9,484 nt of DNA. Origin: an uncultured Campylobacter sp. Its GTDB lineage: Bacteria; Campylobacterota; Campylobacteria; Campylobacterales; Campylobacteraceae. The translations under genes and the position numbers were made by a program. Every line of letters starts with the position of its first letter. The stretch's first letter is position 1. The stretch is taken from the NCBI RefSeq assembly GCF_905371695.1, contig NZ_CAJPMA010000067.1, positions 1 through 9,484 of the forward strand, written 5' to 3'. Positions 1 to 6,273 of this stretch are shown here, piece by piece. The notes under the pieces were generated by a model, which was given only the letters and a program-made list of their open reading frames with translations, did not search any database and was not told where the DNA came from.

Positions 1-207
1 TCATTTTTCTTTTTATTAAAAGAAAGTTTAATTTCTTTTAAAAGTACGCAAAATTTATTATTTGCCGGAGTTTTTATTTCGGCCGTATCTTATTTTGGTA
101 TAAGAGGTTTATTTGAGACGTATAATTTAAGAATCTTATACCTTTTTTATTTGATAGGATTTCTTGTTTTATTTCAATCTAAAACAGAGGTAAAAAATGA
201 GCGTTAG
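1..207 (+). CDS. C-terminal end of a polytopic membrane protein, possibly O-antigen ligase/polymerase (partial)
   Basis: An open frame enters from the left edge and ends at TAG 205-207, giving 68 residues. The translation is strongly hydrophobic, with two probable membrane segments (about residues 19-33 and 43-60) joined by a short loop containing GIRGLFETYN, and it ends in a polar tail (QSKTEVKNER). This is how O-antigen ligase and Wzy-type polymerases often end, and the position beside LOS genes fits, but the fragment is too short to prove the family. Its last 11 bases overlap the start of the deacetylase gene, so the two are probably translated from one message. GC content over bases 1-180 is only about 23 percent, against well over 40 percent in the neighbouring genes, which points to acquired DNA. 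Confidence is high that this is coding and low for the exact function. Confidence 0.6.
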   Translation, partial: SFFFLLKESLISFKSTQNLLFAGVFISAVSYFGIRGLFETYNLRILYLFYLIGFLVLFQSKTEVKNER

Positions 208-958
208 CGTTTTGATGTATCATCATGTTTTAAAAAATAGCGGCTTTATTACTTCTAGCGTTGAGGATTTTGCCTCGCAGATGCGGTTTTTAGCGGAGGC
301 GGGCTACAAAACGCTCGCGATGAGAGAATTTATCGCCTACAAAAAAGGCGAGCTAACCGTTCCTAAAAAAAGCGTCCTCATCACCTTTGACGACGGTTGG
401 AAGGACAACTACGTCTACGCTTATCCGATCTTGCGCGAGTTTGGGCTGCGGGCAACGATATTTTTAGTGACGCAGTGGATAGAGCGCGCGAGCCTGCGGC
501 GTGGCGAGTTTACCGAGCTAACTCACTCCGAATACAAAAAAGCAGCCCCCCAGCGCCCGCAGGACGTGTTTTTGAGCCTTGACGAAATAGCTGCGATGCG
601 GGACGTTTTTGACTTTCACTCGCATACGCATACGCATTTTGACGAGTATTTCGGCACGCTCCCACCTGAGGAAAATTTCGCTCGGTGCCGCGAGTTTATG
701 CGCGCAAATTTGGGCATCGAGGATAGGCTTTTGTGCTGGCCGCGCGGCAAATACGACGAAAATTTGATCCGTCTAGCTAGGCAGGCGGGCTACGAGGCGT
801 TTTTCACGACGCAGCGAGGTATAAATAGACCAGACGGCGACCTATCGGCTATCAAACGATTTGCCGCTAAAGAAGGCGTCGCATGGCTAAGACGTAAGCT
901 CTTTATCTATCAAAACGATTTTTTGGGCGGGATATATACCAAAATTAGAAATTTGTAA
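197..958 (+). CDS. Polysaccharide deacetylase (NodB-homology) family protein
   Basis: This 253-residue protein carries the NodB deacetylase signatures: MYHHV near the N-terminus, TFDDG at 63-67 (D65 catalytic base, D66 metal ligand), H-S-x-x-H at 141-145 (metal ligands) and WPRGKYD at 181-187. The family removes N- or O-acetyl groups from sugars using a divalent metal. No signal peptide or membrane segment is seen, so it probably acts in the cytoplasm or at the inner face of the inner membrane, on a lipid-linked or nucleotide sugar. AGAGG at 186-190, six bases before the ATG, supports this start. It overlaps the membrane protein upstream by 11 nt and converges on the LOS core operon. I infer that it de-acetylates an amino sugar of the LOS or O-chain; substrate and partners are unknown. 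Its composition is GC-richer than the gene it overlaps. The metal-binding stretch is unusually histidine-rich (HSHTHTH). Confidence 0.88.
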   Translation: MSVSVLMYHHVLKNSGFITSSVEDFASQMRFLAEAGYKTLAMREFIAYKKGELTVPKKSVLITFDDGWKDNYVYAYPILREFGLRATIFLVTQWIERASLRRGEFTELTHSEYKKAAPQRPQDVFLSLDEIAAMRDVFDFHSHTHTHFDEYFGTLPPEENFARCREFMRANLGIEDRLLCWPRGKYDENLIRLARQAGYEAFFTTQRGINRPDGDLSAIKRFAAKEGVAWLRRKLFIYQNDFLGGIYTKIRNL

Positions 959-1370
959 ATATAGATTAAAAAATCCAAAATTTCTTTCGTTTTAATTGCG
1001 ACATATTTTTTTAAATGGTTCGTCGGCGAGTTTCCGTGCAAAGTTAAGAAATATCCTATAACGCGCAAATTCGGCTCCAAATTTTTTGGTTTTTCTTAGA
1101 TAAATTCTGAGATTTTACTATTATCTTTTTTAAGCAAGCGGTATGATGTATATCGGTCGGTATCGCCGCCCGTCTATTTCTCCGTAAAATATTTACTTCT
1201 ACTGAATTTTTCTTTTAAAACCGAAGACTGCAAAATATTCGGTATAAAAGTTGTAAAATTTAAAGAGGGTATTGCATTAAGCAAATCTGCGTCGTATCTT
1301 TAATAAGGCTATAACTAATTTTATATCGCATTGATCGCAGTAAAAGAGAATGGTATGCCGAGCGGTTATT
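959..1370. other. 412-base AT-rich intergenic region between convergent genes, no supported gene
   Basis: No open frame here has both a plausible start with a ribosome binding site and recognisable protein features. The longest open stretches are start-less, for example about 48 codons on the - strand between roughly 1220 and 1075. The region is clearly more AT-rich than the genes to its right. It contains a weak - strand hairpin (1217-1243) and scattered AAATTT words. It separates the variable-looking left genes from the conserved core operon, so it may be a recombination scar or the remains of a lost gene, but I see no homology to prove that. Confidence 0.5.
1217..1243 (-). terminator. Weak candidate terminator of the LOS core operon
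   Basis: Read on the - strand, ACCGAA (1243-1238) and TTCGGT (1225-1220) can form a 6-bp stem with a 12-nt loop, followed by three to four U residues. It lies about 130 bases after the stop codon of the last core-operon gene. The stem is short and the U-run poor, so this is only a candidate. Confidence 0.25.
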
Positions 1371-2453
1371 TTACTTCTCTAAATTTTGTCTTATTTTTAG
1401 TTCAATTAGCGGCATTTCATCTTTAAAATCCATCAGCGTTCGCTCCACGCCGTGCTTTATCATCCCCTCTTTGTCGCACGGCACGAAGTCCCAGTCTTTT
1501 TGAAATACCGCGTGCTTGCCCATAGTTTGGTTGCCGTTGCGCTGCGTGTAGCCGTTTTCGTTTAGATCGTTATCCCACGGCCCCCACTCAAACGCCCCGC
1601 TAGGCCCAAACAGCGCGATCACGGGCACGTCGTTGGCCGCGGCTAGGTGCATGATCGCCGTATCCACGCCGATAAACATAGCAGAGCGCTTTGATAGCGC
1701 GGCGGTTTGCTTTAGAGTGAGTTTACCGCCTAGATTTACGGGGCTAGAGGAGCACAGCGCCAGCACGTCGTCCAGCTTTTTTAGTTCGGCGTCGTTGTTA
1801 TCGGCCGTTAGCACGACCCGCGCGCCCAGCCCCTCGCAAAAGTCGATGATATGCGCCATAGTTTCATCATCCGCACACTTAAACATCCAGCGGCTAGTTA
1901 GGTGCACGTGGATAAATTTAGGCGGTAAGTTTAGATGACTGATACAGTCTGGATTAAAATACACGCTTACTCGCTTGCTGCTAGGCTCAAATCCTAGCGC
2001 GGCTAGGGCGTCTAGATTACGATCCACGGTGTGGCGCAAGCCGCCTATTTTAGGGGCTTTGTGCGTTATTATTTTATTCACGGTCTTGTTTTTGCCTTCA
2101 AAGCCCACGATAGTTTTGATTTTAGCGTATTTGGCGACGATGATGCCGCGGTCGCCCGTCGTGGTCTGCACGGCGATGTCGTATTTTTGCTTTTTGATAG
2201 CGCGGATAAACTTTAGCTCGCGCCAAAGTCGCTTGAAAAAGCCGACCTCTTTTATATTTGCGCGGTCGTAGACGTGGATGTTTTGGATGTTCGGGTTGCC
2301 TTCGATCATCGCCTCGGTGCCCTTGTTTAGCGCGAAATCTATCTGCGCGTCAGGGTAGATGCGGCGTAGGTTTTCGACGAGCGGAGTCGTAAGCAGCACG
2401 TCGCCGATGTTTCTAAATTTCATAACTAGGATTTTGATTTTTTTATCTTTCAT
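1371..2453 (-). CDS. waaQ: GT9 family glycosyltransferase, putative LPS heptosyltransferase III (WaaQ-like)
   Basis: This glycosyltransferase family 9 protein has 360 residues from ATG 2453. The N-terminal domain has the GDVLLTTP motif (G17-P24), whose Asp18 aligns with the catalytic Asp of WaaC. The C-terminal domain has SRWMFK (187-192) and a GVDTAIMHLAAA stretch (D264, H269) followed by FGPS (282-285), the donor-binding region. SRWxFK and FGPS followed by WGPW are more like WaaQ than WaaC or WaaF, so the likely job is adding a third heptose to the inner core from ADP-heptose at the cytoplasmic face. An upstream in-frame TTG (2468) would add five residues, but ATG 2453 is preferred: it has GGAAG eight bases upstream and overlaps the previous stop as ATGA. 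It is the last gene of the operon. The true acceptor and sugar cannot be read from sequence; another GT9 specificity is possible. Confidence 0.82.
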   Translation of the reverse strand: MKDKKIKILVMKFRNIGDVLLTTPLVENLRRIYPDAQIDFALNKGTEAMIEGNPNIQNIHVYDRANIKEVGFFKRLWRELKFIRAIKKQKYDIAVQTTTGDRGIIVAKYAKIKTIVGFEGKNKTVNKIITHKAPKIGGLRHTVDRNLDALAALGFEPSSKRVSVYFNPDCISHLNLPPKFIHVHLTSRWMFKCADDETMAHIIDFCEGLGARVVLTADNNDAELKKLDDVLALCSSSPVNLGGKLTLKQTAALSKRSAMFIGVDTAIMHLAAANDVPVIALFGPSGAFEWGPWDNDLNENGYTQRNGNQTMGKHAVFQKDWDFVPCDKEGMIKHGVERTLMDFKDEMPLIELKIRQNLEK

Positions 2454-3214
2454 TTTACGTACTTCCAAAATGTGTATTGCGCGTAAAGCCTTGCTATCAC
2501 GTAGCCGCGCCAGCCCTCGCGCCAGCCGCCTTTTAGGAAAAATAGCTTAAAAAACGTCCACTCGGGATTTAAAACGGCCTTAAATTTGCTTGATTTTGCG
2601 CCCTTTGCGCCAAGGCTCGAGTAGCGATTTTGCTTGGCGATAAACTGCTCGATGCTGTCGTAGGCATAGTGTTTGAAGTGGTTTTTTAGCCTGCCGATTT
2701 GGTTTTTGGTGGCGGTTAAATTTGCGGCGTCTGCCTGGATTTGTTCATCCGTTTTGGGCGCGCTTTTTAAAACGACCTTTTCGTGTATCTCGCGCCCGTC
2801 AAATTCCGCCTGCGTCTTGTCAAAGAGCCTAACCGTGTAGTCTGGATAAAGCCCCATAGTGCTCACTTCTTTGCCAAAAAATATATTTGCGCGAGCTACC
2901 TCGTATGCGCAAAACTCGGGGCACTGCAAAACCTGCAAAATTTCCTCTCGCAAAGGCTCTAAAATCACCTCGTCGCTATCCAGTACGAAAACCCAGCGAT
3001 TACGCGCTAGATCCACTCCTAGCTGCTTTTGCGCACTAAATCCCAGCCATTTTTGCTTGTGAAATTTGACGTTTTTAAACCCAGAGCAAATTTGCTCCGT
3101 GGCGTCCTGCGAGCCGCTATCGACCACGACGACTTCGTCGGCGAACTCGCAGCTTTTTAGCACCTCGGCGAGGTATTTTTCGCTGTTAAGCGTGAGGATT
3201 ACGACGCTTAGCAT
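2450..3214 (-). CDS. GT2 family glycosyltransferase, LOS core (WaaE/LgtF-like)
   Basis: This is a 254-residue GT-A fold glycosyltransferase. It starts with SVVILTLN (3-10), continues with VVVVDSGSQDAT (28-39) for nucleotide binding and LDSDE (78-82) as the metal-binding DxD-like motif, followed by IHEKV (143-147). The C-terminal part, with NHFKHYAYDS (178-187), QNRYS and a basic aromatic segment near GGWREGWRGY (229-238), is typical of the WaaE/KdtX group, which adds beta-glucose to heptose I. No membrane segment is evident; it should act at the cytoplasmic face. It sits directly after htrB, where C. jejuni has lgtF (Cj1135), as I recall a two-domain enzyme of about 515 residues; here there is only one domain. 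A lysine- and alanine-rich insertion occurs near 151-172. ATG 3214 overlaps the htrB stop by 7 nt and has GAGGA nine bases upstream. The exact sugar and linkage are inference. Confidence 0.87.
   Translation of the reverse strand: MLSVVILTLNSEKYLAEVLKSCEFADEVVVVDSGSQDATEQICSGFKNVKFHKQKWLGFSAQKQLGVDLARNRWVFVLDSDEVILEPLREEILQVLQCPEFCAYEVARANIFFGKEVSTMGLYPDYTVRLFDKTQAEFDGREIHEKVVLKSAPKTDEQIQADAANLTATKNQIGRLKNHFKHYAYDSIEQFIAKQNRYSSLGAKGAKSSKFKAVLNPEWTFFKLFFLKGGWREGWRGYVIARLYAQYTFWKYVK
2462..2466 (-). promoter_or_regulatory. Ribosome binding site deciding the WaaQ-like start
   Basis: GGAAG on the - strand lies inside the end of the upstream glycosyltransferase gene, eight bases before ATG 2453. 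It favours the ATG over the in-frame TTG at 2468, which overlaps the site. Confidence 0.6.
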
Positions 3215-4101
3215 TTATAAATTTCCTCGTTAAAATGCTTAAAGCGTTTGTGAAACCAAAAATACTCGCCGGGCTTCTCGCGTACCACGGCCTCGGTGGC
3301 GTCAGCTTGCGCTTGCGTGGCCTTTTGTACGGCTTCATCTTTGTCAAAATCCCTAATATCAATCGGCGGGGAAAAGCAAATTTCGCTAAGGTTTGCCCCT
3401 TTTTCGCGGATAAAGGCCGGCACGATGAGCGCGTCCATTTTTTGCGCAAAAATGCTAACTGCCGGCGTATGCAAAACTTTTCGCCCGAAAAATTTGACCT
3501 CTACGCCTTCTTCTTTGGCGGTGTTTTGATCGACTAGGATGCCCACTAATCGGCGCGCCTTGACCGCTTTTAAAATTTGCTTGGCGCCGCCCATTTTGTC
3601 GATGAGCTCGATATCAAAGCGGGTGCGATTTGCCGCCAAAATACGCTGCATGACCGCGCTATCAAGAGCGCGTCCGACGATGCTAACGCCTCCAAATTTT
3701 GCCGCCATCGCTAGAGAAAAAAGCTCCCACTGCCCGTAGTGCGCCGTTTGCACGATGATCGGGCGACCCGAGGCGAGCGCGTTTTGAAAGATTTCTAGGT
3801 TTTTAAATTCGACTTTTTCTAGGATTTTTTCCTTGCTCGCGTTTTGGTTTTTTATAAAATTTACCGCAAATTTGGCGTAGTTTTGGTACGTATCTTTGAT
3901 GATTTGTTCTTTTTGCTCGGCTGTTAGCTCGTCCGCGTAGGCGAAATTTAGATTTGCTCTGATGATTTTGGTGTGCTTGGCGTCAAATTTATAAAACAAA
4001 AACGCGATGAAATTTAAAAAAGGATCCAGCAAAAACGCGGGAGTAACGGTAAAGATAAATTTAAAAAATCTATAAAGCCAAAGGTAAAACAAATCACGCA
4101 T
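3208..4101 (-). CDS. htrB: Lipid A biosynthesis secondary acyltransferase (lauroyl acyltransferase type)
   Basis: This 297-residue LpxL/HtrB family protein transfers a secondary acyl chain from acyl-ACP to Kdo-lipid A at the cytoplasmic face of the inner membrane. Evidence includes an N-terminal hydrophobic segment (about 3-37), the catalytic HX4E motif H121-Y-G-Q-W-E126 preceded by IIVQTA, LVGILVDQN (185-193), and a C-terminal REKPGEYFWFHKRFK (274-288), matching the family's P-x-x-Y-x-W-x-H-x-R block. An in-frame TTG at 4104 would add one residue; I chose ATG 4101, with AAAAAGG seven bases upstream. It overlaps the end of waaC by 8 nt and the next glycosyltransferase by 7 nt. The waaC-htrB order matches C. 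jejuni (Cj1133-Cj1134, from memory), where the gene is also called waaM. The family is certain; the transferred chain length is not visible. Confidence 0.93.
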   Translation of the reverse strand: MRDLFYLWLYRFFKFIFTVTPAFLLDPFLNFIAFLFYKFDAKHTKIIRANLNFAYADELTAEQKEQIIKDTYQNYAKFAVNFIKNQNASKEKILEKVEFKNLEIFQNALASGRPIIVQTAHYGQWELFSLAMAAKFGGVSIVGRALDSAVMQRILAANRTRFDIELIDKMGGAKQILKAVKARRLVGILVDQNTAKEEGVEVKFFGRKVLHTPAVSIFAQKMDALIVPAFIREKGANLSEICFSPPIDIRDFDKDEAVQKATQAQADATEAVVREKPGEYFWFHKRFKHFNEEIYKC

Positions 4102-5080
4102 CAAGTAGCCTTTTTGCCGCGTTTGCGATAGCCTGCGGCGCGATATCTCGCACGCAAAAGTCGCTTTTGTCTATCTTTTTCGCGTCTATTTTTTTACCCG
4201 CGTCGATGGTTAAATTTACGGGCGTTGCGTAGGCGTTTCGCTCTGCGGGGCGGTTACCAAAAAGCGTGATAGAGGGGCGATTTTGCGCCCAGGCGATATG
4301 CGTCACGCCGCTATCGTTGCCGATAACAAGGTCGCAGGATGATATAAAATTTACGAGCTCTTTTAGGTTTAAGTTTAGCGGTTTTGCGTTTGAGTTTTTT
4401 ATCAAATTTAGAGCCTCTTTTTCCTCTTTTTCGCCGTTAAAGCAGACAAAAATTTCATTTTGCGGCTCGTCTAACAGGGCGATAACGTCGCCAAATTTAT
4501 CGTAAATTTTACTCGGCTCGCTAGCAAAAGGCGCGATCAAAATTTTCTTTTTTGAGCTATCAAATTTACTTTGCTGGGCGCTAAAACAAGGCTGTTTGGC
4601 TAAAATTTCATCCTCGCTAAAACTAAATCCTAAGGCAAAAGCCGTAAGTTTTAAATTTCGCAAGATGATATTTTCTCCGTAGTCGCAGCTAAATTTATGT
4701 CTGTAAAACAGCGCCGCAAGCGGTTCTTTTACGCTAAATTTGTCAAATCCGTAACTGTTTTTGCCAAGAAGCTTCGCAACCGCGGCGGATTTGATCAGCC
4801 CTTGCAGGTCGATGACGTAGTCAAATTCGCCCTCTTGTTTAGCAGAGGCTATCAGCTCCAAACTTTTTTTGTATTCGCCGTTTTTTAACGGTAGCGATAC
4901 GACGCGCGAAATTTGCGGGCAAAGAAACAAAATCTCGCTAAATTTGGCGTCGGCAAACCACGTTATTTTCGCCTGCGGTAGGTGTTTTTCGATAAACTGT
5001 AAAATGACTACCGCATGAACGATGTCGCCCAGGGCGGAGAGCTTGATAACGGCGATGTTTGGGCTTAAATTTTTACTCAT
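4094..5080 (-). CDS. waaC: Lipopolysaccharide heptosyltransferase I
   Basis: This 328-residue GT9 enzyme adds the first L,D-heptose from ADP-heptose to Kdo of lipid A-Kdo in the cytoplasm. The N-terminal IKLSALGDIVHA (12-23) carries catalytic Asp19; VIDLQGLIKS (89-98) is the typical WaaC acceptor-side block; ASEPSKIY (186-193) supplies the conserved lysine; GNDSGVTH (254-261) and FGNRPAERNAY (274-284) form the donor site and are WaaC-like rather than WaaF-like. Length is normal for the family. ATG 5080 has only a weak upstream site (AAGCGG), and no better start exists, leaving an N-terminus about eight residues longer than usual. It is the first gene of the - strand core operon, divergent from the exonuclease gene across 63 bases. 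The position waaC-htrB-GT2 is the conserved left end of Campylobacter LOS clusters. Confidence 0.95.
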   Translation of the reverse strand: MSKNLSPNIAVIKLSALGDIVHAVVILQFIEKHLPQAKITWFADAKFSEILFLCPQISRVVSLPLKNGEYKKSLELIASAKQEGEFDYVIDLQGLIKSAAVAKLLGKNSYGFDKFSVKEPLAALFYRHKFSCDYGENIILRNLKLTAFALGFSFSEDEILAKQPCFSAQQSKFDSSKKKILIAPFASEPSKIYDKFGDVIALLDEPQNEIFVCFNGEKEEKEALNLIKNSNAKPLNLNLKELVNFISSCDLVIGNDSGVTHIAWAQNRPSITLFGNRPAERNAYATPVNLTIDAGKKIDAKKIDKSDFCVRDIAPQAIANAAKRLLDA

Positions 5081-5143
5081 TTACCGCTTTTATAAAGATT
5101 TTTAGCTATCATTTTAGGCAAAAATAGCTAAAAAAGGTTTGAA
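5081..5143. promoter_or_regulatory. Divergent promoter region between waaC and the exonuclease operon
   Basis: This 63-base AT-rich gap must hold the start signals of both operons. On the + strand TATAAA (5091-5096) or TATCAT (5107-5112) could serve as the -10 box; on the - strand TAAAAT (5116-5111) could do so for waaC, preceded by T-rich stretches of the kind that replace a -35 box in Campylobacter. AAGG (5134-5137), six bases before ATG 5144, is the ribosome binding site of the exonuclease gene. These boxes are assigned by eye. Confidence 0.4.
5099..5134. repeat. Perfect 11-bp inverted repeat in the divergent promoter
   Basis: TTTTTAGCTAT (5099-5109) is the exact reverse complement of ATAGCTAAAAA (5124-5134), separated by 14 bases. 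The arms flank or overlap candidate -10 boxes in both directions, and the right arm abuts the ribosome binding site. It could be an operator for a dimeric regulator, or an mRNA hairpin. It lacks the GC-rich stem of a normal intrinsic terminator. Confidence 0.55.
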
Positions 5144-6253
5144 ATGGCTAAAAATTATATCTGCGTTTTTGACTGCGAGACGGTGCCCGACACCGCGCTT
5201 TTGCGTAAAATTTACGGCTTTGATGGAAGCGACGCGGAGGTGGCGAGGCAGGCGTTTGCCGCGCAAAAAGCAGCAAGCGGAAGCGAGTTTTTACCCGTGA
5301 TGTTTCACCGCGTCGTGGCGATTTCAGCGGTGATGGCGGACGAATACGGTAAATTTTTGCGCGTAAGCACGATGAAAGGCGCAAACGAGCGCGAAATCCT
5401 AAATAAATTTATCGGCTTCGTAAACTCGCACAACCCGCGCCTGGTGAGCTTTAACGGGCGGGGCTTTGACCTGCCGATGATTTTAACTCGCGCGATGAGG
5501 TATAACGTCTCGTTTCCGAGCTTTTACGAGGTCGAAAACAAGGAGCTTGGCAAAGGCAAATGGGACGGCAACTACCGCGACAGGTACAGCGGCAAATTTC
5601 ACTTTGATCTGCTTGACCACGTGAGCGAGTTTGGCTCCGTGCGCGGGCTAAAGCTAGATACTCTGTGCGCGAGCTTAAATTTGCCAGGTAAATACGACGT
5701 GCACGGCGATCAGGTGATGGAGCTGTTTTTTGACGGAAAGATCGATAAGATCAACGAATACTGCGAAAGCGACGTGCTAAACACATACTGGCTTTTCCTA
5801 AAATACGAGCTTTTGCGCGGAAATTTGACGCTGGATGATTACGCCGATGACATCTCGGTGATGAGCGAGTGGCTTGCGGCAAACTGCGCCCAGATGGGCT
5901 ATACGCCGGTATTTTGCGAGGCTGTAGAGACGGAGCTTGCTAGGCTTGAGGGCGGGATTTCTTACGAAGATGAAAATTTTAGCGCCAATCCGAAACGAAA
6001 GGAGCAAAATTTAGACGTCAAGCCTTTAAGCGTAAATAAAAATTTAGCCCTGGACGAGATCGAAGACGCGCCTAGAATTAGCGCGCAAAATTTAGATGCG
6101 CACCTTGAAAAAAGCGGTCTTGGCGGACTTTTGCAAAAAGGAGGAGCGCTAAATTTAAAAAACAAGCCGCGTGAAAAATCTAGCGAGGATGCGCGCGAAA
6201 ACGAAGATATTACGGATGCGGCGCTGCCTGAAATAAATTTAGATGACGAATGA
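5144..6253 (+). CDS. Predicted 3'-5' exonuclease, PolB-exo2 (DEDDy) family
   Basis: This 369-residue protein contains a DEDDy exonuclease domain of the type related to DNA polymerase B proofreading domains (PF10108-like). Exo I is FDCETVPD (9-16; D10, E12), Exo II is SFNGRGFDLP (102-111; D109), and Exo III is Y206-C-E-S-D210 with the diagnostic tyrosine. MFHRVVAISAV (53-63) and the GLKLDTL block (168-174) also fit. No polymerase domain is present. It is cytoplasmic and would trim single-stranded or mismatched 3' ends; its cellular role is not established. After about residue 270 comes a hydrophilic, probably disordered tail of about 100 residues ending in an acidic EINLDDE. The gene opens a + strand operon and overlaps the next frame's first ATG as ATGA. 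As I remember it, C. jejuni has a similar gene (Cj1132c) between galE and waaC, so the location is probably conserved. Confidence 0.88.
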   Translation: MAKNYICVFDCETVPDTALLRKIYGFDGSDAEVARQAFAAQKAASGSEFLPVMFHRVVAISAVMADEYGKFLRVSTMKGANEREILNKFIGFVNSHNPRLVSFNGRGFDLPMILTRAMRYNVSFPSFYEVENKELGKGKWDGNYRDRYSGKFHFDLLDHVSEFGSVRGLKLDTLCASLNLPGKYDVHGDQVMELFFDGKIDKINEYCESDVLNTYWLFLKYELLRGNLTLDDYADDISVMSEWLAANCAQMGYTPVFCEAVETELARLEGGISYEDENFSANPKRKEQNLDVKPLSVNKNLALDEIEDAPRISAQNLDAHLEKSGLGGLLQKGGALNLKNKPREKSSEDARENEDITDAALPEINLDDE

Positions 6254-6261
6254 TTAAAAGC

Positions 6262-6268
6262 GGAAGGA
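6262..6268 (+). promoter_or_regulatory. Ribosome binding site deciding the epimerase start
   Basis: GGAAGGA lies five bases before ATG 6274. The in-frame ATG at 6250, which overlaps the exonuclease stop codon, has no such site, so translation should start at 6274. Confidence 0.75.
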
Positions 6269-6273
6269 AAAAC

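Noticed and set aside
546..551. Run of six Cs inside the deacetylase gene as a phase-variation tract
   Set aside because: Campylobacter contingency tracts are usually G/C runs of eight or more; six is short, and the frame is intact.
947..985. Inverted repeat AGAAATTT / AAATTTCT spanning the deacetylase stop, as a terminator
   Set aside because: The arms are only 8 bp and A/T-only with a 23-base loop, and they rest on the very common AAATTT word.
1040..1240. Start-less open stretches on the - strand as a decayed glycosyltransferase gene
   Set aside because: The translations show no recognisable motif, and no ribosome binding site or start codon was found.
1339..1375. Inverted repeat AGTAAAA / TTTTACT at the end of the WaaQ-like gene, as a terminator
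   Set aside because: 7-bp A/T-rich arms and a 23-base loop; neither orientation has a GC-rich stem with a clean T-run.
1633..2271. Open frames on the + strand opposite the WaaQ-like gene
   Set aside because: They lie fully antisense to a gene with strong family motifs and have no recognisable domains; they follow from its codon bias.
3186..3537. Open frames overlapping the htrB 3' end, on both strands
   Set aside because: Low-complexity, basic translations without motifs, shadowing the conserved acyltransferase C-terminus.
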